A stretch of DNA of 63,541 nt from the NCBI RefSeq assembly GCF_002906155.1, contig NZ_MUJK01000019.1, positions 1 through 63,541 of the forward strand. The letters are read 5' to 3'. This stretch comes from Pseudomonas laurylsulfativorans (lineage in GTDB: Bacteria; Pseudomonadota; Gammaproteobacteria; Pseudomonadales; Pseudomonadaceae). The position numbers were made by a program, and so were the translations under genes. Each line of letters opens with the position of its first letter. Position 1 is the stretch's first letter. The notes under the pieces are model-generated. The model worked only from the letters and a program-made list of their open reading frames with translations. It was not told the origin of the DNA and searched no databases. Below are positions 1 through 7,836 of the stretch, one piece after another.

Positions 1-46
1 AGGAATGTTTTCCGAGGTCGATGGCGGCAATAGCTACGTTGTTCAT
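1..46 (-). mobile_element. 5' end of an IS110-type transposase gene (cut by window edge)
   Basis: Reading leftwards from the ATG at 46, the 15 visible residues are MNNVAIAAIDLGKHS. This resembles the start of IS110/IS1111-family DEDD transposases, in which the first catalytic Asp lies in an 'IDLGK' segment. A GGAG ribosome binding site lies about 10 bases upstream of the ATG. Elements of this family often insert at REP palindromes in pseudomonads (family knowledge). Only the N-terminus is visible, so the assignment is tentative and it is unknown whether the element is intact. Confidence 0.45.
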
Positions 47-144
47 GGCAATGATCTCCGATGAGCCCTCTGTGAAAGCTTAGTGGGCGATCACAGGGGG
101 CAGCGGGGGGTAGCCATTTCATTAGTTGATTTGTGTCGGCCTTT

Positions 145-795
145 TCAGCGCTGCAAAAACGCCTGATGCAACTCGGCCAGGGTTTCAAAGTGATACGCCG
201 GCGCTTCGGCGCTTAACTCTTCGTGGCTGCCGAATCCGTAACCCACTGCTGCCGCGTCCAGGCCGTTGCTGCGCGCGCCGATCAGGTCGTGCTTGCGGTC
301 GCCGATCATCAGGGTATTGGTCGGGTCCAGGTTTTCTTCAGCCATCAGGTGAGCGATCAGCTCGACCTTGTTGGTCCGGGTGCCATCCAGTTCGCTGCCG
401 TAAATCACCTTGAAGTGTTTGGCAAAGTCGAAATGCCGGGCGATCTCCCGGGCGAACACCCACGGTTTCGAGGTCGCGATATACAGTTGCCGGCCTTGTC
501 CGCTCAGGGTTTCCAGCAGCGGCGTGACACCATCGAACACCCGGTTTTCGTACAGGCCGGTGACCTTGAAGCGCTCGCGATAAAAATTCACTGCCTCCCA
601 CGCCTTGGCTTCGTCGAAGTCGTAGAACTGCATGAACGCCTGCAACAGCGGCGGGCCGATGAAGTGTTCGAGTTTGGCCAGGTTCGGCTCATCGATACCC
701 AGTTTGCCCAGGGCGAACTGGATCGAACGGGTGATGCCCTCGCGCGGGTCGGTCAGGGTGCCATCGAGGTCGAACAAAACGGTTTGGTAATGCAT
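145..795 (-). CDS. HAD-superfamily hydrolase (phosphoglycolate phosphatase-like)
   Basis: This 216-residue cytoplasmic protein has the HAD fold. Motif I is FDLDGTLTD (nucleophile D9, acid D11), a motif II-like ATSKPW segment follows mid-protein, and motif IV is MIGDRKHD. The helical insert after motif I suggests a C1-cap subfamily like Gph/PGP phosphatases acting on small phosphate esters. The substrate cannot be read from the sequence. The start is supported by AGGA about 8 bases upstream. It lies 27 bases downstream of the gamma carbonic anhydrase gene on the same strand, so the two are probably co-transcribed. Confidence 0.85.
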   Translation of the reverse strand: MHYQTVLFDLDGTLTDPREGITRSIQFALGKLGIDEPNLAKLEHFIGPPLLQAFMQFYDFDEAKAWEAVNFYRERFKVTGLYENRVFDGVTPLLETLSGQGRQLYIATSKPWVFAREIARHFDFAKHFKVIYGSELDGTRTNKVELIAHLMAEENLDPTNTLMIGDRKHDLIGARSNGLDAAAVGYGFGSHEELSAEAPAYHFETLAELHQAFLQR

Positions 796-822
796 GTTGA
801 ATCCTGAAAATGAGGGGCCGGG

Positions 823-1368
823 TCAGAGCTGGTCGTAGCCTTCGGCCAGATGCAGGTCCTTGAGCTTCACGTAGTTCGCCGCGCTGTAGGTGAAAAAGGC
901 GCGTTCCTTGTCAGTCAGCGGACGGACCTGCTTCACCGGGCTGCCCACATACAGGAAGCCGCTTTGCAGATGCTTGCCCGGCGGCACCAGGCTGCCGGCA
1001 CCGATGATCACATCATCGTCGACCCGCGCACCGTCCATGACAATGCTGCCCATGCCGATCAACACCCGGCTGCCCACCGAACAGCCATGCAGCATGACCT
1101 TGTGGGCGATGGTTACGTCGTCGCCGATCAGCAGTGGAAAGCCATCGGGGTTGAACGGCCCGGCGTGAGTGATGTGCAGAACACAGCCATCCTGCACGCT
1201 GGTGCGCGCGCCGATGCGGATGCGGTGCATGTCGCCGCGGATCACCGTCAGCGGCCAGACTGAGCTGTCTTCGCCGATTTCAACATCGCCGATCACTACC
1301 GCCGAGCCGTCGACAAAAGCGCCTTTGCCCAGCAGCGGCGTGTGGTTCTGATACTTGCGAAGGTTCAC
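823..1368 (-). CDS. Gamma-class carbonic anhydrase family protein (PaaY/YrdA-like)
   Basis: The 181-residue product is a left-handed beta-helix protein with hexapeptide repeats (for example VVIGDVEIGEDSSV). Histidines in LHITHAG, TIAHK and MLHG match the three zinc ligands of gamma carbonic anhydrases, which work as trimers. I chose the GTG at 1368 (VNLRKYQNHTPLL) because homologues begin with a similar RKYQNHTPL segment; an in-frame ATG at 1470 would overlap the divergent prlC start. Whether it hydrates CO2 or is a PaaY-like thioesterase or scaffold is not decidable here. It heads a two-gene unit with the HAD hydrolase. Confidence 0.85.
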   Translation of the reverse strand: MNLRKYQNHTPLLGKGAFVDGSAVVIGDVEIGEDSSVWPLTVIRGDMHRIRIGARTSVQDGCVLHITHAGPFNPDGFPLLIGDDVTIAHKVMLHGCSVGSRVLIGMGSIVMDGARVDDDVIIGAGSLVPPGKHLQSGFLYVGSPVKQVRPLTDKERAFFTYSAANYVKLKDLHLAEGYDQL

Positions 1369-1456
1369 GATAGGGTTTCTCTCTGTCGCTGATAGCTGCG
1401 GTGAGTGTTGATTGTAATTAAGATGGCTGCATGTTTCTCCAGCCAAGGTATCAACC

Positions 1457-3508
1457 GTGAGCGTGAACAACCCTCTTTTGCAGTCCTACGACCTGCCGCC
1501 GTTCTCCGCCATCCGCGCCGAACACGTACAGCCGGCCATTGAACAGATCCTGGCTGACAACCGTGCCGCCATCGTCGAGATCCTCAAGACCCAGGCCAAA
1601 CAGCCATCGTGGGCCGGCCTGGTCCTGGCGATGGACGAACTCAACGACCGCCTGGGCGCCGCCTGGAGCCCGGTCAGTCACCTCAACGCGGTGTGCAACA
1701 GCGCCGAATTGCGTGAAGCCTACGAGTCGTGCCTGCCGGCCTTGAGCGCCTACTCCACCGAGCTGGGCCAGAACCGCGAACTGTTCCAGGCCTTCGAAGC
1801 CCTGGCCGGCAGCCCGGAAGCGGCCGGTTTCGACGTGGCGCAGAAAACTATCCTGGAACACTCCCTGCGTGACTTCCGTCTGTCGGGTATCGACCTGCCG
1901 GAAGCCGAGCAGAAGCGTTACGCCGAAGTGCAGAGCAAGCTGTCCGAGCTGGGCAGCCGTTTCTCCAACCAGTTGCTCGACGCCACTCAGGCGTGGACCA
2001 AGCACGTCACCGATGAAACCGCCCTCGCCGGCCTGACCGATTCGGCCAAGGCGCAAATGGCGGCCGCGGCACAGGCCAAGGACCTTGACGGCTGGCTGAT
2101 CACCCTGGAATTCCCAAGCTACTACGCGGTGATGACCTACGCCCAGGACCGTGCACTGCGTGAAGAAGTCTACGCGGCCTACTGCACCCGTGCGTCGGAC
2201 CAAGGGCCGAATGCCGGTCAGAATGACAACGGCCCGGTCATGGAAGAAATCCTCGACCTGCGTCAGGAGCTGGCCAAGCTGTTGGGTTTCAGCAGTTTCT
2301 CCGAGCTGAGCCTGGCGACCAAAATGGCCGAGTCCAGCGATCAGGTGCTGAGCTTCCTGCGTGACCTGGCCAAGCGCAGCAAGCCGTTCGCCGCCCAGGA
2401 TCTGGACCAGCTCAAGGCCTATGCTGCCGAACAAGGTTGCCCGGACCTGCAAAGCTGGGACAGCGGTTTCTACGGCGAAAAACTCCGTGAACAGCGTTAC
2501 AGCGTGGCCCAGGAAGCCCTGCGCGCCTACTTCCCGATCGACAAGGTACTCAGCGGCCTGTTCGCTATCGTTCAGCGTCTGTACGGCATCGAGATTGCCG
2601 AGCAGAAGGGCTTCGACACCTGGCACCCGGATGTGCGCCTGTTCGAGATCAAGGAAAACGGCCAGCACGTCGGCCGCTTCTTCTTCGACCTTTATGCCCG
2701 CGCCAACAAGCGTGGCGGTGCCTGGATGGATGGCGCCCGCGACCGTCGTCGCACCGCTGGCGGCGTGCTGCAAAGTCCGGTGGCAAACCTGGTGTGCAAC
2801 TTCACCCCGGCCGACAGCGGCAAGCCTGCATTGCTGACCCATGATGAAGTCACCACCCTGTTCCACGAATTCGGCCACGGCCTGCATCACCTGCTGACCC
2901 GCGTCGAGCATGCTGGCGTGTCCGGCATCAACGGCGTGGCCTGGGATGCCGTCGAACTGCCAAGTCAGTTCATGGAAAACTGGTGCTGGGAGCCGGAAGG
3001 CCTGGCGCTGATTTCTGGTCACTACGAATCCGGCGAACCGCTGCCTCAGGATTTGCTCGGGAAAATGCTCGCGGCGAAAAACTTCCAGTCCGGCCTGATG
3101 ATGGTCCGCCAACTGGAGTTCTCGCTGTTCGACTTCGAACTGCACGCCACTCACGGTGACGGCCGCAGCGTGCTGCAAGTGCTCGAGGGCGTGCGTGACG
3201 AGGTTTCGGTGATGCGTCCGCCGGCTTACAACCGCTTCCCCAACAGCTTTGCGCACATTTTCGCTGGCGGTTATGCCGCGGGTTACTACAGCTACAAATG
3301 GGCTGAAGTGCTGTCGGCCGATGCGTTTTCGAAGTTCGAAGAGGAAGGTGTGCTCAACGCTGATACCGGCCGTGCGTTCCGCGAAGCGATCCTGGCGCGT
3401 GGCGGTTCCCAGGAGCCGATGGTGCTGTTCGTCGACTTCCGTGGCCGGGAGCCATCGATTGACGCACTCTTGCGCCACAGCGGCCTGAGTGAGGACGCGG
3501 CAGCATGA
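1457..3508 (+). CDS. prlC: Oligopeptidase A (M3 family zinc metallopeptidase)
   Basis: The product has 683 residues, the usual length for PrlC. The zinc site HEFGH lies at residues 470-474, followed by a downstream glutamate segment (WDAVELPSQFMENW), as in thimet-type M3 peptidases. The enzyme is cytoplasmic and degrades short peptides, including cleaved signal peptides (family knowledge). The start is GTG at 1457; a second GTG at 1463 is possible. yheV overlaps the stop codon by four bases (ATGA), so the two genes are translationally linked. The divergent gamma carbonic anhydrase start is 88 bases away. Confidence 0.95.
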   Translation: MSVNNPLLQSYDLPPFSAIRAEHVQPAIEQILADNRAAIVEILKTQAKQPSWAGLVLAMDELNDRLGAAWSPVSHLNAVCNSAELREAYESCLPALSAYSTELGQNRELFQAFEALAGSPEAAGFDVAQKTILEHSLRDFRLSGIDLPEAEQKRYAEVQSKLSELGSRFSNQLLDATQAWTKHVTDETALAGLTDSAKAQMAAAAQAKDLDGWLITLEFPSYYAVMTYAQDRALREEVYAAYCTRASDQGPNAGQNDNGPVMEEILDLRQELAKLLGFSSFSELSLATKMAESSDQVLSFLRDLAKRSKPFAAQDLDQLKAYAAEQGCPDLQSWDSGFYGEKLREQRYSVAQEALRAYFPIDKVLSGLFAIVQRLYGIEIAEQKGFDTWHPDVRLFEIKENGQHVGRFFFDLYARANKRGGAWMDGARDRRRTAGGVLQSPVANLVCNFTPADSGKPALLTHDEVTTLFHEFGHGLHHLLTRVEHAGVSGINGVAWDAVELPSQFMENWCWEPEGLALISGHYESGEPLPQDLLGKMLAAKNFQSGLMMVRQLEFSLFDFELHATHGDGRSVLQVLEGVRDEVSVMRPPAYNRFPNSFAHIFAGGYAAGYYSYKWAEVLSADAFSKFEEEGVLNADTGRAFREAILARGGSQEPMVLFVDFRGREPSIDALLRHSGLSEDAAA

Positions 3509-3783
3509 GCGAGGGACCTGTGATTACGAAAAAGCGCTTTATCGCCGGGGCGGTCTGCCCGGCATGCAGCGAGCCGGACAAGTTGATGATGTGGAATGAA
3601 GACAGCGTGCCACACCGCGAGTGCGTGGCCTGCGGTTACTCCGACACACTCAATGAGCAAGGGCTGTCGGTGCCCAAGGAGCTCGGCACACGGGTCAATA
3701 CGACCGTGGCCAAAGCCCCGGACACCAAGGTTCAGGCTGTACAGTTTTTCCCGAACCCGAAGCTGAAGAAAAAGCCAGAGTGA
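3505..3783 (+). CDS. yheV: YheV-family zinc-ribbon protein
   Basis: This 92-residue protein has two CxxC pairs (CPACSEPDK and CVACGYSD), giving a four-cysteine zinc ribbon, followed by a basic tail ending in KLKKKPE. YheV/DUF2387 proteins are small conserved gammaproteobacterial proteins of unknown role, repeatedly found behind prlC. The ATGA overlap with prlC and the strong terminator just downstream define a two-gene operon. Confidence 0.85.
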   Translation: MSEGPVITKKRFIAGAVCPACSEPDKLMMWNEDSVPHRECVACGYSDTLNEQGLSVPKELGTRVNTTVAKAPDTKVQAVQFFPNPKLKKKPE

Positions 3784-3786
3784 ATC

Positions 3787-3822
3787 AAAGCCCCCGTTGC
3801 GCCATGCAACGGGGGCTTTTTT
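3787..3822. terminator. Bidirectional Rho-independent terminator
   Basis: A perfect 14-bp stem (AAAGCCCCCGTTGC, 5-base loop, complement) is followed by T residues on both strands. It lies between the convergent yheV and phosphatase genes and ends at the phosphatase stop codon. Confidence 0.9.
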
Positions 3823-4465
3823 ATTCGATATGAGCGGACTTGAACCAGCTCTTCATCGAGCACGCGGCGAAAGGGCTGGTGCTGCAATCGCCATTGGCCA
3901 GGGCCGTGCGCAGCTTTTCCACGTCAGCCTGCATCATGTAGCGAATGCCATCCTTGAAATGGGTGCTGTCACCAAAGCCGCCCTGGGTCATTTCGTTCAG
4001 GGCCTCTTCCTTGCTCCAGCCCTGGATGACAACCCGGTACATGGCCGCCATCAGGCCGGTACGGTCAGACCCGTGTTTGCAGTGCATCAGCACCGGACCT
4101 TTGGTTTCGGCAGACTTGATGGCGCGCAAGGCCTTGAGCACATCGGCGTCATCCACATGATTGGTGCGATAAGGCAGCTGTACCTGCGTGATCTCTGGCG
4201 TGGACAGCCAGCTGGAGTCTGCTTCAGGCAGGAAGTTGATCACCGTGCCTACCTTGAGTTTCTCCAGCAGTGGCACCGCGCCTTTGTCCGGCAAGGCGCT
4301 GCGATAGAGCGTCGGGGACATTTGAAAAAGGTTGTATTGCACCTCGACCGATTGCGCCCACTCCGCCGGGCGGGGTGTAGCACCATCGTCAGCGAGGACA
4401 GGTGTCAGGTTAAGGAATGCGACCAGCGACAGACACATTGCCGGGATCAAGCGCGTCAGGGACAT
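3821..4465 (-). CDS. Secreted dual-specificity/tyrosine phosphatase
   Basis: The 214-residue product starts with a signal peptide (cleavage probably after TPVLA, about residue 25), placing it in the periplasm. The catalytic loop HCKHGSDRTG supplies nucleophile C129 and R135 of the CX5R signature. An upstream DDAD segment near residue 105 could supply the general acid. It resembles the DSPc family of bacterial proteins that dephosphorylate phosphotyrosine or phosphoinositides; the substrate is unknown. The gene stands alone. Its 3' end shares the terminator with yheV. Confidence 0.8.
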   Translation of the reverse strand: MSLTRLIPAMCLSLVAFLNLTPVLADDGATPRPAEWAQSVEVQYNLFQMSPTLYRSALPDKGAVPLLEKLKVGTVINFLPEADSSWLSTPEITQVQLPYRTNHVDDADVLKALRAIKSAETKGPVLMHCKHGSDRTGLMAAMYRVVIQGWSKEEALNEMTQGGFGDSTHFKDGIRYMMQADVEKLRTALANGDCSTSPFAACSMKSWFKSAHIE

Positions 4466-4582
4466 ACTCGGGTGACCGTTCAGGAATAGACTGGATGTTG
4501 GTCTCCAGAATCAGTCCTGAGCGGTCAAAGGGCTGTGAGGCACGTGTGAATGAAATGTGAAACGTGCATGGACTAGTCGAAT

Positions 4583-5104
4583 TTACAATTTCAACTTGAT
4601 GAAAGCTTTGGTCAGGTTCTCCAAGCCGGGAGTTTCTTCGTCAGTTGGGCCGGAATGGGGATTGACCCTCTTTATTGTGAAATTTTCACCCTCGTCCCGG
4701 GATGTGGCATTTAAAAAATAATCAAACTCCGGTTGCTCGTTATCTTCCAGGTCCAATACTTCAATTCGCACCAGGAGCCTTTCATCATCGACAGATATGG
4801 CTGCAAGAAAAACCCCGAAGTCGGAGCTGATTTCTGTCTGGTCGCGAAAGTCGAGCGCTAGACGGGTTAATGCATTGGTATCTTTTTCATCAATGCTGCC
4901 ATCCGGAACAACATTTATATCAGACCAAGGATCAAAGTGAAGAGTGTAATCTTCTGGGTTGTTTGGATTAAAATGCAATGCCATGACTGTTGCAGTGACA
5001 TGAGTCTCGTTAATTGGCTTTCTGAAAATATTTAAAATTATCCTGTTGCTTTCAGGCGTTTCTATTCGTTGTAAGAACACACCTGTGCTTGCGGGCTTCC
5101 ACAT
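4583..5104 (-). CDS. Unknown protein with degenerate EF-hand/dockerin-like loop
   Basis: This 173-residue acidic protein has no signal peptide and no family I recognise. I took the ATG of MWKPASTG (AGGGA eight bases upstream) rather than the ATG 36 bases earlier. The N-terminus (GVFLQRI) and the segment NVVPDGSIDEKD (residues 64-75) parallel GIFLQKL and DVDGDGDIDADD in the neighbouring upstream gene, so the two look like diverged paralogues. In this copy loop position 3 is Val, so calcium binding may be weak. A further 85 residues with no counterpart in the paralogue follow. The stretch is AT-richer than its neighbours, which suggests acquisition by transfer. Confidence 0.6.
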   Translation of the reverse strand: MWKPASTGVFLQRIETPESNRIILNIFRKPINETHVTATVMALHFNPNNPEDYTLHFDPWSDINVVPDGSIDEKDTNALTRLALDFRDQTEISSDFGVFLAAISVDDERLLVRIEVLDLEDNEQPEFDYFLNATSRDEGENFTIKRVNPHSGPTDEETPGLENLTKAFIKLKL

Positions 5105-5202
5105 GATTCGTATCCCTGTCTGTTGCTGCGCACAGGTCATATGCGCAGCACCTCAATCCACCTTCGAAAGTTTATATATCGAAGTTGACCGGCAATCATC
5201 AA

Positions 5203-5502
5203 TCAAGGATTGACGATATTTGCATAAGCCTTGGCCAGTGCCAGCAACCTTGCCTTGTCATCGGCATCGATATCGCCGTCACCATCCACGTCTTTGGCAT
5301 TGCCAAGACTGAAAGATTCACCGCCATCATAAGATGATGCAATGAAAATTGTGGAATCAAGCAATTTGTCAGTCGATACTCCGTTTTCATCATTAACTGA
5401 CTCTTTCAAAGCGAATTGCATGGAAACCAATACTTCATCCGGATCGACTACGGATGGACCAAGTTTCTGAAGAAAAATACCACGACGATTGAAAAACGAC
5501 AT
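5203..5502 (-). CDS. Small unknown protein with a canonical single EF-hand/dockerin-like loop
   Basis: The 99-residue product carries DVDGDGDIDADD at residues 71-82. Acidic residues occupy positions 1, 3, 5, 7, 9 and 12 and the G-x-I core is present, so this is a textbook calcium loop. The following helix (KARLLALAKAY) fits one half of a type I dockerin. No second loop, signal peptide or membrane segment is visible. AAGGA lies upstream of the ATG. It precedes its paralogue at 4583-5104 on the same strand with a 98-base gap, so the pair may form an operon. Function unknown. Confidence 0.6.
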   Translation of the reverse strand: MSFFNRRGIFLQKLGPSVVDPDEVLVSMQFALKESVNDENGVSTDKLLDSTIFIASSYDGGESFSLGNAKDVDGDGDIDADDKARLLALAKAYANIVNP

Positions 5503-5679
5503 TATTAAAATCCTTTTAAGTGATGTTTGTTGTGATGTTTGTTGCGAAAAAATAATACGAACATCTATAACATCTAAGCCAGACTATATATGTATCTATT
5601 AATGACCCCCCGCCTGCCTTAAATAACAAAAAACGAGAAAGTGCCGAACGGCACTGGTCACTCGACTCACACCCCTATA

Positions 5680-5695
5680 CTGTATGTGCATACAG
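5680..5695. promoter_or_regulatory. LexA (SOS) box
   Basis: CTGTATGTGCATACAG matches the pseudomonad/E. coli LexA pattern CTGTAT-N4-ATACAG with both half-sites exact. It ends 16 bases upstream of the radical SAM gene start, a position suited to repression. In P. aeruginosa I recall the orthologous PA0069 being listed in the LexA regulon. Confidence 0.85.
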
Positions 5696-5711
5696 CATCC
5701 AGGGCTCACCC

Positions 5712-6770
5712 ATGCAAACGCCATTGCCCCCACGTGGCCGCGGCACCGCGACCAACCCGCACAACCGTTTCGCCCCTAACCGTTCGGTAGTCGAAGACGA
5801 CGGCTGGCATCAGGAGGCGCCGGTCACCCAAGGCACCGAGGTGCGCATCGAAACGGCGAAAACCATCATCACCCGCAATACGTCGCCGGACCTGCCCTTC
5901 GATCGTTCGATCAATCCCTATCGCGGTTGCGAGCACGGTTGCATCTATTGCTACGCAAGGCCAAGTCACGCCTATTGGGACATGTCGCCGGGGCTGGATT
6001 TTGAAACCAGGCTGATCGCAAAAACCAACGCTACGGACGTGCTTGAGGAGCAGCTGTCTAAACGTGGTTATCAATGTGCGCCGATCAACCTCGGTTCCAA
6101 CACCGACCCTTACCAGCCGATCGAGCGCGAATACCAGATCACCCGCAAGACCCTTGAGGTGCTGCTGCGCTATCGGCATCCGGTGACCATCGTCACCAAG
6201 GGCTCACTGATTCTTCGTGACCTGGATCTGCTGACCGAGCTTGCCCGGCAGAGGCTGGTGGCGGTGATGATCAGCCTGACCACCCTCGACGACGAACTCA
6301 AGCGCATCCTCGAGCCCCGCGCTGCAGCGCCCAAGGCCCGCTTGCGAGCGATCGGGGTCATGCGCGATGCCGGCATTCCGGTGGGCGTACTGTGTTCACC
6401 GATGATCCCCATGATCAACGACAGCGAGCTCGAAAGTCTGCTCTGCGAGGCTCATGCGGCCGGGGCGCAAAGCGCTGCCTACATGATGTTGCGCCTGCCG
6501 CTGGAAGTGGCGCCGCTGTTCGAAGAATGGCTGGGCGCTCATTATCCGCAACGGGCCACGCATGTGCTGAGCCTGATTCGCCAGAGCCGTGGCGGTGAAC
6601 TCTATGACAGCCGCTTTGGCGCTCGAATGCGCGGCGAAGGTCCCTTTGCGGACTTGCTGGCACAGCGCTTTGCCAAAGCGATCAAACGGCTGGGAATCAA
6701 TCACCGGGAGGGGTTCAATCTGGACTGCGACGCCTTTTGTCCGCCGGGTCGCCAAATGTCGTTGATTTGA
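5712..6770 (+). CDS. PA0069-family radical SAM protein, SOS-controlled
   Basis: The 352-residue product carries the radical SAM cluster motif C73-x3-C77-x2-C80 (RGCEHGCIYCYAR), followed by HAYWDMSPGLDFETRL and SNTDPYQPIE. These are hallmarks of the PA0069/spore photoproduct lyase-like branch. It should bind a 4Fe-4S cluster and SAM in the cytoplasm. The relation to photoproduct lyase and the LexA box directly upstream suggest DNA or nucleotide damage processing, but the reaction is not established. The gene stands alone, with a 244-base gap before the carbonic anhydrase gene. Confidence 0.85.
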   Translation: MQTPLPPRGRGTATNPHNRFAPNRSVVEDDGWHQEAPVTQGTEVRIETAKTIITRNTSPDLPFDRSINPYRGCEHGCIYCYARPSHAYWDMSPGLDFETRLIAKTNATDVLEEQLSKRGYQCAPINLGSNTDPYQPIEREYQITRKTLEVLLRYRHPVTIVTKGSLILRDLDLLTELARQRLVAVMISLTTLDDELKRILEPRAAAPKARLRAIGVMRDAGIPVGVLCSPMIPMINDSELESLLCEAHAAGAQSAAYMMLRLPLEVAPLFEEWLGAHYPQRATHVLSLIRQSRGGELYDSRFGARMRGEGPFADLLAQRFAKAIKRLGINHREGFNLDCDAFCPPGRQMSLI

Positions 6771-7014
6771 GGACAATTGGCCTATGGTTGAGTACTGACA
6801 ATCGCGCTCACGCATTAGGCTGGTCACGTTTTTTGTGACCTGGAACACACGTTCTAGAGCGTTTCATTCAGTTTCAATTAAGATTCGGCCGCTACCTTGT
6901 TCATCGAGTGACTGATGGGTCGAGATACTCAGCCTGGATGTTTTTTAACCAGCCACTGGCTCCACACCGGACCCCACGGGATGACTTTCCGAGCCCGCCA
7001 ATGAGGATGAATTC

Positions 7015-7746
7015 ATGAGTGACAAGGATAAACAGCCGTTGGCTGCGTCGGCTTCAGCCCAACCCGAGGCCGAAACCGCCGATGCAGCGTTGCAGCACAT
7101 CGTTGACGGCTTTTTGCATTTTCATCATGAGATCTTTCCCCAGCAGGAAGAGCTCTTCAAGAAACTCGCCACGGCCCAGCGGCCACGAGCGATGTTCATT
7201 GCCTGCGCCGATTCGCGCATCGTTCCCGAATTGATCACCCAAAGCTCCCCCGGCGATCTGTTCGTGACCCGCAATGTCGGTAACGTCGTACCGCCTTACG
7301 GGCAAATGAACGGCGGTGTTTCCACGGCCATCGAGTACGCCGTACTCGCTCTGGGTGTGCATCACATCATCATCTGCGGGCACTCCGATTGCGGCGCCAT
7401 GCGCGCGGTGCTCAACCCGGACAGTTTGGAAAGAATGCCCACGGTCAAAGCCTGGCTGCGTCATGCCGAAGTGGCCAAGACCATGGTGCAGGAGAACTGC
7501 ACCTGCTCTAACGAAAGCGAAAGCATGCACATCCTCACCGAAGAGAATGTGATCGCCCAGTTGCAGCATCTGCGCACCCATCCGTCGGTGGCCTCGCGCA
7601 TGGCCAACGGTCAGCTGTTTATCCACGGCTGGGTCTACAACATCGAAACCAGCGAAATCAAAGCCTACGACGCCGATCAAGGCTGTTTCCTGCCGCTCAA
7701 TGGCAGCCTGCCAATTCCCGTGGCGACGCCCAAAGCGCGCTTCTAA
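7015..7746 (+). CDS. Beta-class carbonic anhydrase
   Basis: The 243-residue enzyme has the beta-class zinc site C64-x-D66-x-R68 (ACADSR) and H123-x2-C126 (GHSDCG), plus the TRNVGNVVPPYG segment. It interconverts CO2 and bicarbonate in the cytoplasm. The residue pattern fits a type I (constitutively active) enzyme. The gene sits 90 bases upstream of a SulP anion transporter, an arrangement conserved in PAO1 (PA0102-PA0103), which suggests bicarbonate handling by the pair. A 30-residue Ala/Gln-rich N-terminal extension precedes the core. Confidence 0.92.
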   Translation: MSDKDKQPLAASASAQPEAETADAALQHIVDGFLHFHHEIFPQQEELFKKLATAQRPRAMFIACADSRIVPELITQSSPGDLFVTRNVGNVVPPYGQMNGGVSTAIEYAVLALGVHHIIICGHSDCGAMRAVLNPDSLERMPTVKAWLRHAEVAKTMVQENCTCSNESESMHILTEENVIAQLQHLRTHPSVASRMANGQLFIHGWVYNIETSEIKAYDADQGCFLPLNGSLPIPVATPKARF

Positions 7747-7836
7747 ATCCCCCTAAATCCTTGTGTGGTTTAGCCGAGGCTGCCGTTCAGGCAGCCCGGC
7801 TTTGCCATGCCTGAAGAAAACTTCGGGAGACTCACC

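Noticed and set aside
126..807. Plus-strand open frames across the HAD hydrolase gene
   Set aside because: The minus-strand frame has intact HAD motifs; the plus-strand products have none.
1451..3478. 675-codon minus-strand open frame opposite prlC
   Set aside because: It mirrors a certain M3 peptidase gene; such long antisense frames are common in high-GC DNA with G/C third positions, and its translation has no recognisable domain.
5199..5393. Alternative 64-codon frame within the EF-hand gene region
   Set aside because: It is an out-of-frame reading; the frame with the calcium loop has a ribosome binding site and a coherent EF-hand motif.
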